Source of the DNA: Anastrepha obliqua
Lineage: Eukaryota; Arthropoda; Insecta; Diptera; Tephritidae
Direction: 5' to 3'
DNA length: 64,000 bases
Assembly: GCF_027943255.1 (NCBI RefSeq)
Contig: NC_072893.1
Location: 95,239,784-95,303,783, forward strand
Shown here: positions 43,557 through 55,059 of the stretch, one piece after another
How the letters are laid out: each line of letters begins with the position of its first letter
How positions within the stretch are numbered: the stretch's first letter is position 1
The notes under the pieces: model-generated
What the model saw: the letters and a program-made list of their open reading frames with translations, nothing else
Databases searched by the model: none
Told to the model about the DNA's origin: nothing
Translations under genes and position numbers: made by a program

Positions 43557-44454
43557 TTAAATATGAACGAGACTTTATCAATAAAACGGTCCGCGGATGA
43601 CATATGGCAAAAATAAATTTTTTGTTGGATGGTAGGACTGTTATAAGCTTCCATGGCAAATTTCAGCGTGATATGTCAACAAGTCAAGCTCGAGTGTGTT
43701 TTTCGAATTTAACGAATTTAATTTATTTTTCTTCAAAAAGAACAACGCAAAACTGGCGCTAAGGAAATGCTCGCCATGACTGATACGGACATCCGGCACA
43801 TCATAACTGGTGACGAAATTTAGGTTTATGAGTATGACGTCGAAACAGCCCAACAATCATCGGAATGGCGCTCCCCGGAGGAGCCGAAACCCAAAAAAAC
43901 CATGCCAAAGTCGCTCAAAAATTAAGGTTATGCTGACTGTTTTTTTTTTCGATTACGAAGGTGTGGTGCACTCGGAGTTCCTTCCGCAAGGCCGATCGGT
44001 TAACGCTGAATATTATTTAGACGTTTTAAAGCGTTTGCGCGAGAACATTCGTCTTAAAAGGAAGGAATTGTGGGACAACAAGTCATGGTTCTTGCATCAC
44101 GATAATGCACCAGCTCACGCATCACGTCTTGTTCGCGATTATTTGAATAAAAATAATGTTAATATCGTTCCGCAAGCACCGTATTCGCCTGATATGGCTC
44201 CATGTGGCTTTTTCCTTTTCCCAAGCTCAAGTTGCCGCTCCGTGGAAAACATTTTGAAGTCATAAAAGAGAATTCGAAGAAGGAACTGAAATCCATACCG
44301 AAATCGGCCTTCCAGAAATGCTATGATGATTGGAAAAAACATTGGCATATGTTTATCGCCTCCAATGGTGATTACTTTGAAGGAGATAAAATAAAAATTG
44401 AACAATAATTAACCGTTTGTGTTTTATTAAATCAGTCTCGTTCATATTTGAGCA
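43554..44454 (+). mobile_element. mariner remnant with a mutated catalytic residue
   Basis: Ends TGCTTAAATATGAACGAGAC (43554-43573) and, inverted, TGCTCAAATATGAACGAGAC (44435-44454) match at 19 of 20 bases. The transposase lacks its N-terminal half, has a stop at GDEI* near 43820, then reads KVMLTVFFFDYEGVVHSEFL, LRENIRLKRKELW and WFLHHDNAPAHASR (second Asp). At YSPDMAPCGFFLF the third Asp is replaced by Gly. A frameshift precedes KLPLRGKHFEV...ASNGDYFEGD. It is dead by several lesions. The second-to-third spacing is 34 residues. Confidence 0.75.
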
Positions 44455-44459
44455 GATGG

Positions 44460-44929
44460 TATATATACTCGGTCTCCGAATTTCGGAATTCGATTTTAAT
44501 ATTTCCCAACTTTTTTCACGCAAAATTTACCCATTTTATAAATGTCTACCCATAATTTAAATAACTGAGAGATCACGGATTCCAAACGCTACATAGACGA
44601 ACCACGTGCACGTATGTATGTATGCAGCCATGACAGTCTCAGTTTTCATTGAGAAGAAAAGAGCTAGACATCCATCAGTGCTTGTTGGTAGAAAGCTATA
44701 ACCCATTCAGCTGGAACTTTTAAATGAAAAATTACGAGGCTGAAAATTAACAAGAGTAATTAAAGGCGGTTCCCGGCTTGGCTCTCAGAGCTCGAGTTTT
44801 ATAGGTTTCAAAGGATCAATATATAATAATTTTCAAAATATAGGCGGAACTAACGAAGAAGTCCAAAAACTTAGGCACCCAATGTCTGCAGAAATTTATA
44901 TTTGCCACTAAATCTAAAATCAGGCTTAG
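44460..44929. other. Region without a recognised gene
   Basis: AT-rich sequence between the mariner remnant and the LINE 3' end. Confidence 0.3.
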
Positions 44930-46510
44930 GTTAGGTTTGGCAGCCGCATCGCACATAGAGACAACGATGCCACTTAGACCACGAAATGGGTCCGTTGTGA
45001 ACCGCGGGGGCTGAGCTACATTTCCTTCTCCATATTAAACCATCCTGAGCTTTTGACAAAGCGTAAAAGGTTGTTGATACCTAAAATGTATAGACTATCT
45101 ATATTTGTTAAGAAGTAGGATTTTAAAAATCGGTTCCTGCTTCTGGCTAGAGCTGGGCATGTGCAAAAAAGGTGTTGAATTGTTTCCAACTCCTCCTCAT
45201 TTCTGCAGCTACGACAGAAATCATGCGTGTAAACGCCTAATCTCTTTGCGTGATTTCCTATGAGACAATGTCCTGTGAGGGCCCCACAGTGCGGCCGATT
45301 CCCAAAAAGCTGGCCAAAAGTCGAAAAAAAAGTTTCTAGATAGAGTTTTTTTGTCTTTGGGTTGGCTACAGTAATGCCTTGAGTAGTGAAAACCGTTCAT
45401 AGCAACGTCCTGTACCCTAAATATCCTCTGTATTTTCAGTCGCAACGTGGCCTTCGTTTGAGCATCGTATTACTGTCGATGAATAGTGAAAGTTGTACAC
45501 ATTTGAAAGATTTTGTAATGGAGTAAATTGAACAAAACCAAATGGAATCATCTTCGGAAGGTTAGTAAAATACGAGAAATCTTTAGTACATATCAATATC
45601 TCGACACAAAATTTTTAGCTGCAGCAATACGTAGATACATTTTTTGCAATTTTTTTATAAAATTTGAGTTTTTAAACTGTATAGTAATACAGCGCCGTCA
45701 TATGCTGCTTTGAAACCTATTAAAAGTTACTCAAAAAAGTAATGGTTACTGAATAAAACAAGATTCAGCTGCTACCACTTGCTACCTTGCGACCCCGAAA
45801 ATATATAAATTTACATGCATCTTGATTATGTTCTTGAATATACGCTATTTCACGTGAGGGGGTGGCCAATAGGGGTGGAAGGGGGTGGATTTTCAAAATT
45901 TTAAGATCAAATTCGTAATCAGCGACCCCGAAAACCCCCGAGTAAGAAATTTTGAATCAATTACTTAATTTTTTGAGTTTTGGCCAGCTTTTCGGGAATC
46001 GGCCGCACTGTGGGCCCCTACTAAGGTCCTGATTTGAAGTCTATTCAGTTTTATAATACTCTTGGATAGACGTGAATTTAGCGTTGGCCATGTTTGCCTA
46101 GCAATTTCACAGGTGTTAACGCTAATCCATCTCTGATTTGTAGACCTGATTAATGCGTCCTTAATGAGAAGCTTACAAGTTGCGAGAGGTATCTCCATAA
46201 AATTACTTATGTCTGGCAAACAGGTACCTTCTCTTGCAAGTTGGTCTGCCCTACAGTTCCCTAGTATATCTCTGTGGCCTGGAACCCAGCACAAGATTAT
46301 ACGATATTGTTTGGCCATCTCATTTAGAGATTGGCGACAACGTAAGACACTCCTTGATGTTGTTTGGAATGCATCCAGGGCTCGTAGGGCAGCTTGGCTG
46401 TCTGATAGAATGCAGATATCCGTTGATGATATTCCGTTTATCTTTAGCCATTTAAGGCTTCATGAATAGCGTTTATTTCCGCTTGAAAAACACTACAGCC
46501 TTAGTTTTGA
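44930..46510 (-). pseudogene. RNase H-type LINE, split by a Transib-like element
   Basis: The minus strand from the right reads CSVFQAEINAIHEALNG (RNase H Glu), a frame break, SDSQAALRALDAFQTT (Asp), IILCWVPGHRDILGNCRADQ (His and Asp) and RLQIRTLVGA. The insertion lies at 46012-45285. The frame then resumes as LTGHCLIGNHAKRLGV, FCRSCRNEEELETIQHLFCT (zinc motif) and ILRFAKSSGWF-like text. Removing the insertion plus one 5-bp duplication gives TLVGALTGHC, parallel to LVGILTGHC in the related LINE at 1219-2290. The left end near 44930 carries the TTAGGTTAGG / GTCCGTTGTG 3' segment. It is 5'-truncated with no polymerase. Confidence 0.75.
45285..46012. mobile_element. Transib-like non-autonomous element, copy 2
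   Basis: A 728-bp element with CACAGTGCGGCCGATTCCC at both ends (inverted), nearly identical throughout to 3777-4506. The exact 5-bp target duplication is GGCCC (45280-45284 and 46013-46017). It is inserted in a LINE RNase H reading frame. No transposase. Close similarity to copy 1 implies that both moved not long ago. Confidence 0.8.
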
Positions 46511-46512
46511 AT

Positions 46513-47746
46513 ATTAGCCGTTTAGTGCCAATAATTTTTATGAATACATATTATATATTAGAGGTACCACAATGGCTACAACTCAAAAGAAATTTTTGGA
46601 TGCATAGAAAACCCCGATGTTTTTTAAATCTATATTTATGGCTTCGAGTATATTTTGTATGAAGCCATTGGAGCCTTTATTGTGCTTAAGAGTTTAGGTT
46701 TAGAATTTGCGGACTTCTTCAACAGGTGCATTTATGAAAAAATCCGACATTTTCTATTTGTGGATATGGAGGTAGCAAATAGCAAACAAACTAATTACTT
46801 ATATTTCTATATAAAGTATCCTTTTATGAAAAGAGGAAGTACCTTTCAACATTTTAGCACAACAAATGATTGCTCTCAGAAGTATGTATGTATGTAAATT
46901 ATGTAAAACTGCCTTATCGCTATTTTCACACTTTTTTAAAATTCATGCGTTCATTTAATTGCCCTGCTTAAGCTATTGTGTTCAAAACTCCATATTTCAA
47001 TATGCAAATTCAAAGCAACGAGTGTGTGCTTTCATGCACTCACACAGCCAAATAAATTTACTTGCATGCATTACGAGCATTAACGCCCAACAATTAGCAC
47101 CAAGTGATTTGCACGTGATGGATATATGGTACTACACATTGGCCAGCTTTCAACAACCATCCAGCTGTGGAACGGATGTTATGCCCACCGTGAACATGGC
47201 ATGTGTCCACTGTCATAAATGCGAAGTTCCGGTTTAAAATAAAAATTTCTCATATTTTTTCTTTGATTCATGAGACATGCACGCCGATTAAGTTATTTAG
47301 CGCAACAAATTGCCATTTGCACTTAAGTAAATATTTTTACACACATTTACGAGTAGCGTTGCCACAAGGAGTAAAGAGTTTACTGCTTAGGTATTCACAT
47401 CCTTTTGCGATTTTTCGCTTTAATGCAACTAAATGGAGCACGGAAAAGAAGATTAAAGATACCCAGCTGGACATAAGTATCTACAGGAACATACGAGTAT
47501 TTCTTATTTCTTTCATAATAAATGTCGGTAGATAGTCTCGATTTGTGCTGAAGAAGCCTCGAATTTTATAAGTAATAGTGAGAAATATAATTTATGACCA
47601 AGCTGAATCTAAAAACATATTCTTGACAGCAAAGGAACAGACATCGAAAAAGTCTCTGTTGTACGGACAAACAACAAACAACAACATTTCAACAGACTAA
47701 AGAAATAATTATTTAGTGCACATATCAAAGTTTGCGACTACAAACA
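46513..47746. other. Region without a recognised gene
   Basis: Several short open frames, none with a known domain; no repeat ends. A TATG microsatellite lies near 46885. Confidence 0.35.
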
Positions 47747-47748
47747 TA

Positions 47749-48666
47749 AAGGGTGTTTTTTTTAGAGGTTAGGTTTTCAAGTTGGCACTACTTTTTTCGT
47801 AGATGGTCTTTTTGACAGCTGTCACTTGATTTATTTGCCATTTCATAATGAATAGACTTACACCTGAACAACGTTTGCAAATCGTGCAAATTTATTACGA
47901 AAATAATGGTTCGGTTCGCGCGGTTCGAAAATAATGGTTTTTGTTCAGCGATGAAGCTCACTTTTGGTTGAATGGGTATGTCAATAAGCAAAATTGTCGC
48001 ATTTGGAGTGAACATAATCCACAAGCCATTGCTGAGACGCCGTTACATTCTCAAAAAGTCACTGTTTGGTGTGCTCTATGGCCAGAGGGAATCATTGGTG
48101 CATATTTCTTTAAAAATGAAGCCGGCCATAATGTTACAGTCAATGGAGAGCGCTATAGAGCCATGATTAATGACTTTTTCGTGCCTGAATTGGACGATGT
48201 TGATGTGGACGACCTTTGGTTCCAACAAGACGGCGCTACATGCCATACAGCCAACGCAACAAACGATTTATTGAAGGAAACTTTTGGTGAGCGCATTATC
48301 TCGCGCCGTGGACCTGTAGCGTGGCCTCCAAGATCGTGCGATATAACACCGCTGGACTATTTCTTGTGGGGCTATGTGAAGTCGCTTGTCTACGCAGATA
48401 AGCCCGAGACGATTGACGTCTTGGAAGAGAATATTCGGCGCGTTATTGCTGACATACGGCCCCAATTGCTGCAAAAAGTGGTCGAAAATTGGGCCTCTCG
48501 GCTGGAATTTATTCGAGCCAGCCGCGGCGGCCACTTGCCCGAAATCATTTTTAAAACATAATGGCAAACCCTTATCTTTATAATAAAGCTAAATTCTTGG
48601 CCATAACATTAAATTATATACGTTTTATTTCATCTTGAAAACCTAACCTCTAAAAAAAACACCCCT
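47749..48666 (+). mobile_element. DD41D mariner, second lineage, N-terminal deletion
   Basis: 33-bp inverted ends with one mismatch share GGTGTTTTTTTTAGAGGTTA. TA lies on each side (47747-47748, 48667-48668). The transposase starts at 47848 (MNRLTPEQRLQIVQIYYENN), is deleted after GSVRAVR and resumes out of frame at FSDEAHFWLNGYVNKQNCRI (first Asp, from 47944). It is then open to 48561: VTVWCALWPEGIIGAYFFKN, LWFQQDGATCHTAN (second Asp) and WPPRSCDITPLDYFLWGYVK (third Asp; 41 residues between), ending HLPEIIFKT. The start resembles the DUF4817-type helix-turn-helix. The catalytic part is intact; the DNA-binding part is lost. Confidence 0.85.
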
Positions 48667-49134
48667 TATTACGAACTCATTGAACTCTTTATCTACACTA
48701 TGCTCTTATTAATATCACATCAAACTAGCAATACCACTGGCTTAGAATGTTGTTCACCTAGACATATAACCTTTCTCATGAAGTTTGTGAATCATTTCAT
48801 TAAAATTTCCTTTTATGCAGCTAATTTCCCACCATTATTAGACAGCACGGGTTTCTGTAGAGCTATGAGTCCCTACACCATACCTGAATATAAGCTGTAG
48901 TATAAAAAGGAAAAAGCTTGATGGCGAGAAATGTGGGACAGATCTTCAGATAATCTATCCCAAAGGGAGCTCACGCAATTCTTAAACTAATTCGTAGCCG
49001 AAGGTTGCCTTTGTCCAGGTAGCTCTACCGGATCTGCAGTCTCACATAATTAATCAAGTCTGATGATGAATTTGGTACTGCTTTAAACCCGATGGCAGCC
49101 AAGAACGTAGTGTTTGTAGTGGGAGCACTCCATA

Positions 49135-49285
49135 ATTCCGACTAGACATAATCCATTTAATAATCCGGACAATACACAATCCAGACAACAGTTAAAACAG
49201 TCATATCAAAATCCCGACCACACAAAATACAGATAATACGATATGCAGACTAGGCAAAATCCCGACAACTTTAAATTCCGATAAG
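49135..49285 (+). repeat. Degenerate periodic AATCCNGAC motif
   Basis: AATTCCGAC, AATCC, AATCCGGAC, AATCCAGAC, AATCCCGACC, GCAGAC, AATCCCGAC and AATTCCGAT follow one another mostly at 12-15 bp intervals, giving a decayed short tandem array. The unit is near AATCCSGACNACACA. Function unknown. Confidence 0.4.
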
Positions 49286-51499
49286 CTAAAATTCATAGAA
49301 AACATTAAAGCTCTTACTGAAAAAAAGCGGCAGATGGTTGGTATAATAAGGAGTGAAGAAAAGAAGTAATGACTTCTTATAACTGAAAAAGTAGTATTAT
49401 ATCATGGCATTTCATTCATACGTCGGTAAATTGTAAATACGAGTATTTCATATAGAGTTGAGTAGCTTAACACAAATCGCGCAAATTGTATGGAATTTTT
49501 GTCGGAATATTTTGTCTGGACTGTGTGTTGTCGGAGTATGTATGGCCAGGGTTTGGTTATATCTGGATTTTATCTTTCGAGATTCTGCATTTTGGGAATT
49601 TATACTACAGGTTTAGATTTCGTTACACACGCGCTTGTATACCCGCTTCTTGTGCTAAATCAATATTTCGTAGCTCAGGTTTGAGCCTTTTAAAGCACAT
49701 ATGTGAGAGACTATTAGAAACTGGGCAGAGATTAAAAGTTTAAATCGTCATTGGACATAGGATAACCTACTTAAGAGGATTACTGCTCAAATCCCCCAAA
49801 ATGCTCGCATTAACTCCTTTCAGTAATTAAAGAAGGAATCTTCAATTTCGACAAAATCAATCATCGAGCTTTAAAAAATACACTTAAGGTCTTCGGCGAT
49901 GAATAGATAAATGAGCAAGCTTGTCAAAAAGCTTAAATTAACCACCATTACTATTATTTCTAATAATATTTTTATTACAAGGCAATACTAGGCTATATAA
50001 GCGATGCCTTTCGTCGCTTATAGAGTTTATGATCTTATTCTCGGGCCACATTCAATAGCATACGAGTATCTCGTCTCAATTATTTCGCTCTTTTATTAAA
50101 TCAACTCAACTCAGTAGAAAGTTGGTATTTCGTCGTTTTGGCATTTCTGCTCATCAGCGATGCATATTGGCATATGCTGTATTATGCACTATGCAGAGCA
50201 TAGTGGACAATCTTTTGTATAAAAAGTTATCGCAGTTTCTCTTCATTTGCAGTTTCAGCAGATGTGAAAGTGCTTTCATTTACTCTGCAAGCACCATCGA
50301 ATATAATGTCGAAGAACCTTTGAATTTTAATCGACCGAATTTTGCCTATGTTTGATTTAAGCTACTACATATTTAATAGTGTTAGTGGGTTTTACATGAC
50401 TTAGTACTAAGTGATGATTAAAATGAATGATACGAGTATGTTAGCGCAATGTTTGGAGGTTAGTGTAGTCAGTCAAAATTTTGTTTCCGTTTCTTTTTCT
50501 ATAAATTAGTTTTTCTGTGTTTGGATGATCACAGTTGCTTACCTTGTTTCTTTACAGGCATTTTTGTGTGATCTTAATTTAGCTTTATTTAGATTAGCTT
50601 TATTATTTTAGTTTTGATAGCCGCAATAGAATTGTACGGTAATTTTGTTCTTTTTTTTTTAATTGCTGAAGCTTTGTTCGAAGAGAATTTGCTGTGTTGC
50701 GGCAGTTCACGTTTTTTTTTTCTTTTTTTTTAATATTTATATTTGTGTGTATTTTTGGTTAACAACTTCGTCACACGTCTCTACTCCACTTGATAGGGTC
50801 CACACGCCTACGGCTCAACACAATTCGACAACAGCAATACCTGCTGTATTTGGAAAAAAGGAAGGCAAACAAAAACAAAAAGAAAAATGTAGCAGTGCAG
50901 AGTTGGTGAAAATAATCGCTAAAAATTAACTAAAAAATTTACAAAATTGTTTGCACTTGAATTATGAGGTGTAGATATGCGCGAAAAATTGTGAATCTAT
51001 GCCAATTTTGCTTTCAATGGAACACAATTGAACTTAATTCATTACGTTTAGAAACTCCTACTTTGCGTCGAGAAAAAATCTAGAAAATTTGTTTAAGAAA
51101 ACAACAAATGTTGGTGTCACAAGAACTAAGTGTCTGGTTTATGATATACTATACACGCGCATGTACGAAAAATTTTCGCCTTCATAGTTTTCTTCTTTTT
51201 TTTTTTTTAGTATTTTTTAGTTTAATATTTCCTCTGCTTATTTTCCCCCCCAACTTATTCTCTTCTAAATATATAATACTGTCGCGACTCGATAAACGAC
51301 CATTAATGTCAGGCGAAAAAGAAATTATGCCTGCAATAACATCGTCGTCGTTGGCGAAGCTATGTAGTGATCTCTACAACGAGCAAAAATGGCAGCAATG
51401 AAGGAGAAGACGGCGCAGTCAAAGGCAACGGAGGCGACGAAGGCAAAAAACAAAACATCACTTAGTTGGTCGCTGTTGCTGATAGCTATTGGCCGATGA

Positions 51500-52020
51500 T
51501 GATGACGTTGATGTTGACGTTAGCAATTTTGAGAAGACGTTGACGGCGTCAACGGTGGTGGGATATAGCCTCGGCTGGCTGCAATATACAGATCTCAAAT
51601 ATGTACAGCGCTTATAGGCGAACCAACAAACAAATCTTCGACCGCAATGAAACTAAGATGCTCCGGTTGCAATGCTTGTTTTCATTATTTTCTTCTATGT
51701 TCTTGTTTTTCGACTGATCAATGGACCGACCGCCTTGAATTTCGCACATACCGCAAAATCGTGTTTTCGGAAGCAAAAACGAAGTGAGAAACGCGCGCGT
51801 ATATCGAAATTTTACGCGAAAAACAACAGCGTCAGCCGACAGTCGACAGTCGACAATTGACACTCAACGGTTGACAATTTTTCACTACACGACACTTCCT
51901 TGTGACCGCAGGAGCATATGACGTTGTGAGCCACCTTCGTACAAATTCCGACAGCGATTTATTAACACTTATTTTTTTAATTATTGTAGTTTTTTCTTGT
52001 GTTTGTTGTAGATGCATGTG
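51500..52020 (-). promoter_or_regulatory. Candidate non-coding first exon or promoter
   Basis: This block is richer in GC and CpG than its surroundings (GACGGCGTCAACGG, CGCGCGCGTATATCG, GTCGACAGTCGACA). On the minus strand a plausible donor, TTTGCG|GTATGTGC, lies near 51750. It is upstream of the dlg1 exons in the direction of dlg1 transcription, so it could be a dlg1 leader. A direct repeat GTCGACA lies at about 51842-51855. No coding potential. Confidence 0.3.
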
Positions 52021-53219
52021 TGTCTACGTATATACATATGTATGCGGCGGAATTCATAATTTGGGGCAGACACCGTGAACACAAAAGTACGCAGAGGCAG
52101 AGAAAAAGTTATTTTCGCAATTAATATTTTGTGTCTCGTTAAATTTTCACAGCTATTTCGTGTTTCGTACTTTTGAATTTCTTTTTTTTTTCATTTTGAC
52201 GATGGCATTGTACCATAATATTTTGGTATAATTCAATTTGGCAAGCAGCAGCTAAAGCAACTCATACACTTATGTACGTACATTTATGTACATCAGGTAT
52301 CATTTTTTTTATCTACGTCAGGTCATCCATTAGTTGTCGTTGTCGTCTATCGAACTGTCTAGTCCATTCAAAAATAGATTTTTGGAAATAAAGTATAGAT
52401 ATGATTGTTATAAAAAGTATTTTCCTATACGAGCTTTGCTTCTACATTTTTTATTTTATTTTATATTTCCGTCTAAGCTTGAACTCGATTAAGATTCACA
52501 GCTCACCAATGTGCAACTAAGCGATACGTATCCGCACTATTTGCAATTTTAGAAATATACAAAGCTAAGGTAACCACTCTAGTGTATGTGTACCAATGCC
52601 ACACATACATATAGACTACAATCAAAGGAGAATACCATACAAACGAATATACATATATTATATGTTCGTATCGATTAAATTTATGCGAATGACCGTAACG
52701 AAGAAGCAACGAAGCGATAGGGATGCTGCAACGACCGAAATATGTCAGGCCCAGCTAGGCAGGCTGGCACGCACGCAAACTCAAGCACACTCACATACTT
52801 GGTACGTGTGCGCTACACTCAATGCATACATACATCGACCGGAAGGCAGACATTGGAAGACGTTTAAAGGTTGTGAGGGAGAGTTGGCAAACCTTGCAGA
52901 TGTTTGGGTAGGTCAATGGGCAGCAATGTGTGCCGAATAGTGGAAATTCTCAAATATTATACTTGACATAGAAGTTAAAAAATAAATCCAATTAGTAAAT
53001 CCTAAATAATTATTAGGTTTTTTTTTTTAAGTAGATTATCGTGTAAGAATAATAACGAGATGCCCAGGTCATAAAAAACCATCAGGTTGAAAAATATTGA
53101 CATACAAATCGATATCAATCAATGGATTGCTCCATATTCTATGGAGTGTTTTTTTAAGAGCTTGATAACTTAAAATAATAATACAAAATAGAAATATTGT
53201 TGGAATGATTTTGGCAGAT

Positions 53220-53550
53220 AATTTCATGACATTTATTTTTTGAATATGATATCCGGCATATGCCCGCCTCGGCTACGAGTTACATAGTCCATTCGATCAG
53301 TACAATTTTTGACTACTTTTTCCAATCTGCCCGTATGGCATCAATTGTGGCTTGAACATTTCAATAAATCGATTCTTAGCGCGCTTTATGGCAAGTTGGA
53401 TCATCGATGTTTAGCTGATTATATTTTAGGAACAAAAATTTAGTCAGCATGGCTCGATGGTGCTCTCCATTCACCGTAAAGGCAGCTTTTTCCTCATTTC
53501 GAAAAAATAAGGCCCGATGGTGCCGCGAATACTCTATGAACTTCGCGAAC
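53220..53550 (-). pseudogene. DD41D mariner transposase remnant
   Basis: The minus strand reads SRHHRALFFRNEEKAAFTVN, GEHHRAMLTKFLF and NQLNIDD. After an internal deletion come TIDAIRADWKK, a stop, then text like IEWTM...LVAEAGICRISYSK in changed frames. VNGE.....ML..F and the C-terminal R..W.K block match the DD41D group. All catalytic residues are gone and no ends were found. Confidence 0.55.
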
Positions 53551-53564
53551 ATATTTCTTTATTT

Positions 53565-54915
53565 ATTTTTTCAAAGTATATTTCTTCGTCTAGCTCATCT
53601 AACGGTAGGCCCAGGAAACTTGCTGTTTCGACAGGTTGGGTCCAGAGGGAGAGGGGTGTTAGATGAGTGGGTTTGATGGGGCATGTGAAAAGGTGGTTAG
53701 TGTCGTACGGGGTGCCTCCACATGCCGGACATATTATGTTTAGTATGTCGGGGTCGATTCTGGATAAGTAGGAGTTTAACCTGCTCCAGAACGTAGTTGT
53801 GTCATGTTACGCGGGACTCTCGGGGAAGTTGGAGCTCTTCCTCTGCAATGGTTGGTGATTGGACTCCGATGACAGCATGCGGGGGTCGGGAGCTTAAGAA
53901 GGTAGTAGGGGTCTCCCGATGAACGTCCGCGTAATTAAGGAGGTGCTTCCTGACATGCTTGCGAGGTGGCTCAGGCTCAAGCAGGTGTCTGCATCGATGA
54001 CACGTGCAGTAACACCCCAACAGGAACTGCTTGTTGAGCAGTTTATGATGCTCCTTCACAGGTAGCCTATGGGCCTCGTCATGAAGGTGTTGTATTAGGG
54101 ACATCAGAAGACATCCAGTCGCAGTCTTTATGGCAGTGTTTGGGCAGGTCTGTAGCTTCGTCCACTGTGATTCACTGGTTCCAGGCGACCAGACAGGCGC
54201 AGCATTGTTTAAAACCGGCCGGCCTATTGTCTTGAAAGTCGATAGCAACATTCCTTTGTCTTTGCCCCAAGTGCTGCAGGCAAGCGAGTTGAGGACCTTG
54301 TTGCACTTTAATGGCAATAGCGGTTGTGTGCGCTGAGAAGGGGAGCAAACTGTCGAAGGTAACTCCCAATATTCTAGGGTTGTTTACAGTCCGCATTGGT
54401 GTGTCATCCACTTTTACCTTAAGTTGCAGTTTGACCTCTTTTGTCCAGGTGGTGAAGAGGGTCGCCGTATATTTAGTGGGGGAGTTTCGATATATATATA
54501 TATATATATATAATTGGCGCGTACACCCTTTTTCGGTGTTTAGCCGAGCTCCTCCTCCTATTTGTGGCGTGCGTCTTGACGTTGTTCCACAAATGGAGTT
54601 TCGAGATGTATGTAGAAGTTAAAAAGCAAGGGTGAAAGGACACCACCCTGCGGAACTCCTTGCTTCCACGTACCTTGTGCACCCCTCCCTGTGTGAATTA
54701 AGGCTTGAACAGGTCTTAAGATGTCATCACCTGTTGCATTTGTTGCACATAACCGAGGTAGAGTTCGGGTGGAGCCGTTTGTGGTATGTGCAGCAGTAGA
54801 ATACTTCTGGTCCAGGGTTGGGTTCAATACCAGCTCTGAAGCGAAGTATTTGGAACAAACATGCTGCGAGGGATTGCTCCTGTGACGATAAATTGGGGGT
54901 AGGGGGCGGTACACT
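53565..54915 (-). pseudogene. CR1-like LINE C with zinc finger and 2A-like start
   Basis: On the minus strand, near 54835, the frame reads LRFRAGIEPNPGPEVFYCC, then TYHKRLHPNSTSVMCNKCN. NPGP preceded by IE is the 2A ribosome-skipping signature, followed by a Cys/His-rich PHD-like finger. A large deletion joins this to RT motif B (WKQGVPQGGVLSPLLFNFYI, 54690-54620), which is interrupted by a SINE. Then come VDDTPMRTVNNPRILGVTFD, LACSTWGKDKGMLLSTFKTI, LNNAAPVWSPGTSESQW and the end VIGVQSPTIAEEELQLPR (53820). The YADD motif is missing. The 3' untranslated part reaches about 53580 (ACGGTAGGCCCAGG). Inactive. Confidence 0.75.
54491..54594 (-). mobile_element. tRNA-derived SINE, copy 9 (3' part only)
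   Basis: On the plus strand: a (TA)n tail, ATTGGCGCGTACACCC, TTTTTCGGTGTTTAGCCGAG and GTTGTTCCACAAAT. The duplication GGAGTTTCGA (54481-54490 and 54595-54604) is exact. It is inserted in the polymerase frame of LINE C; removing it rejoins NFYIHLETPPLNIRR. Severe 5' truncation with a perfect duplication shows target-primed reverse transcription. Confidence 0.85.
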
Positions 54916-54924
54916 GGACAGGGC

Positions 54925-54995
54925 TAGTTTACTGGGGCGACAACCCTTGGTCGGGAAAAACCCGAGTCATTCCGGTAACGTAGAACCGGTGTCAA
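54925..54995 (+). repeat. Hairpin repeat, copy 3
   Basis: GGCGACAACCCTTGGTCGGG, AAAAACCCGAGTCATTCC and GGTAACGTAGAACC match the repeats at 13958 and 14207. It lies immediately upstream (in LINE C orientation) of the 2A-like frame. Confidence 0.5.
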
Positions 54996-55059
54996 ACGAT
55001 TCATTATGACTTGCCACGGATTGAACAGAAAAGTCCACGCAGTTCGCCGTAGCTGCCAA

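Larger units (their letters stand above)
48669..53215. other. Long region without a recognised coding gene
   Basis: No frame shows a known domain. Two sub-regions are listed separately: a periodic motif (49135-49285) and a GC/CpG-richer block (51500-52020). Poly(T) tracts occur near 50650, 50715 and 51200, and the text near 50840-50920 is low complexity. Confidence 0.35.
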
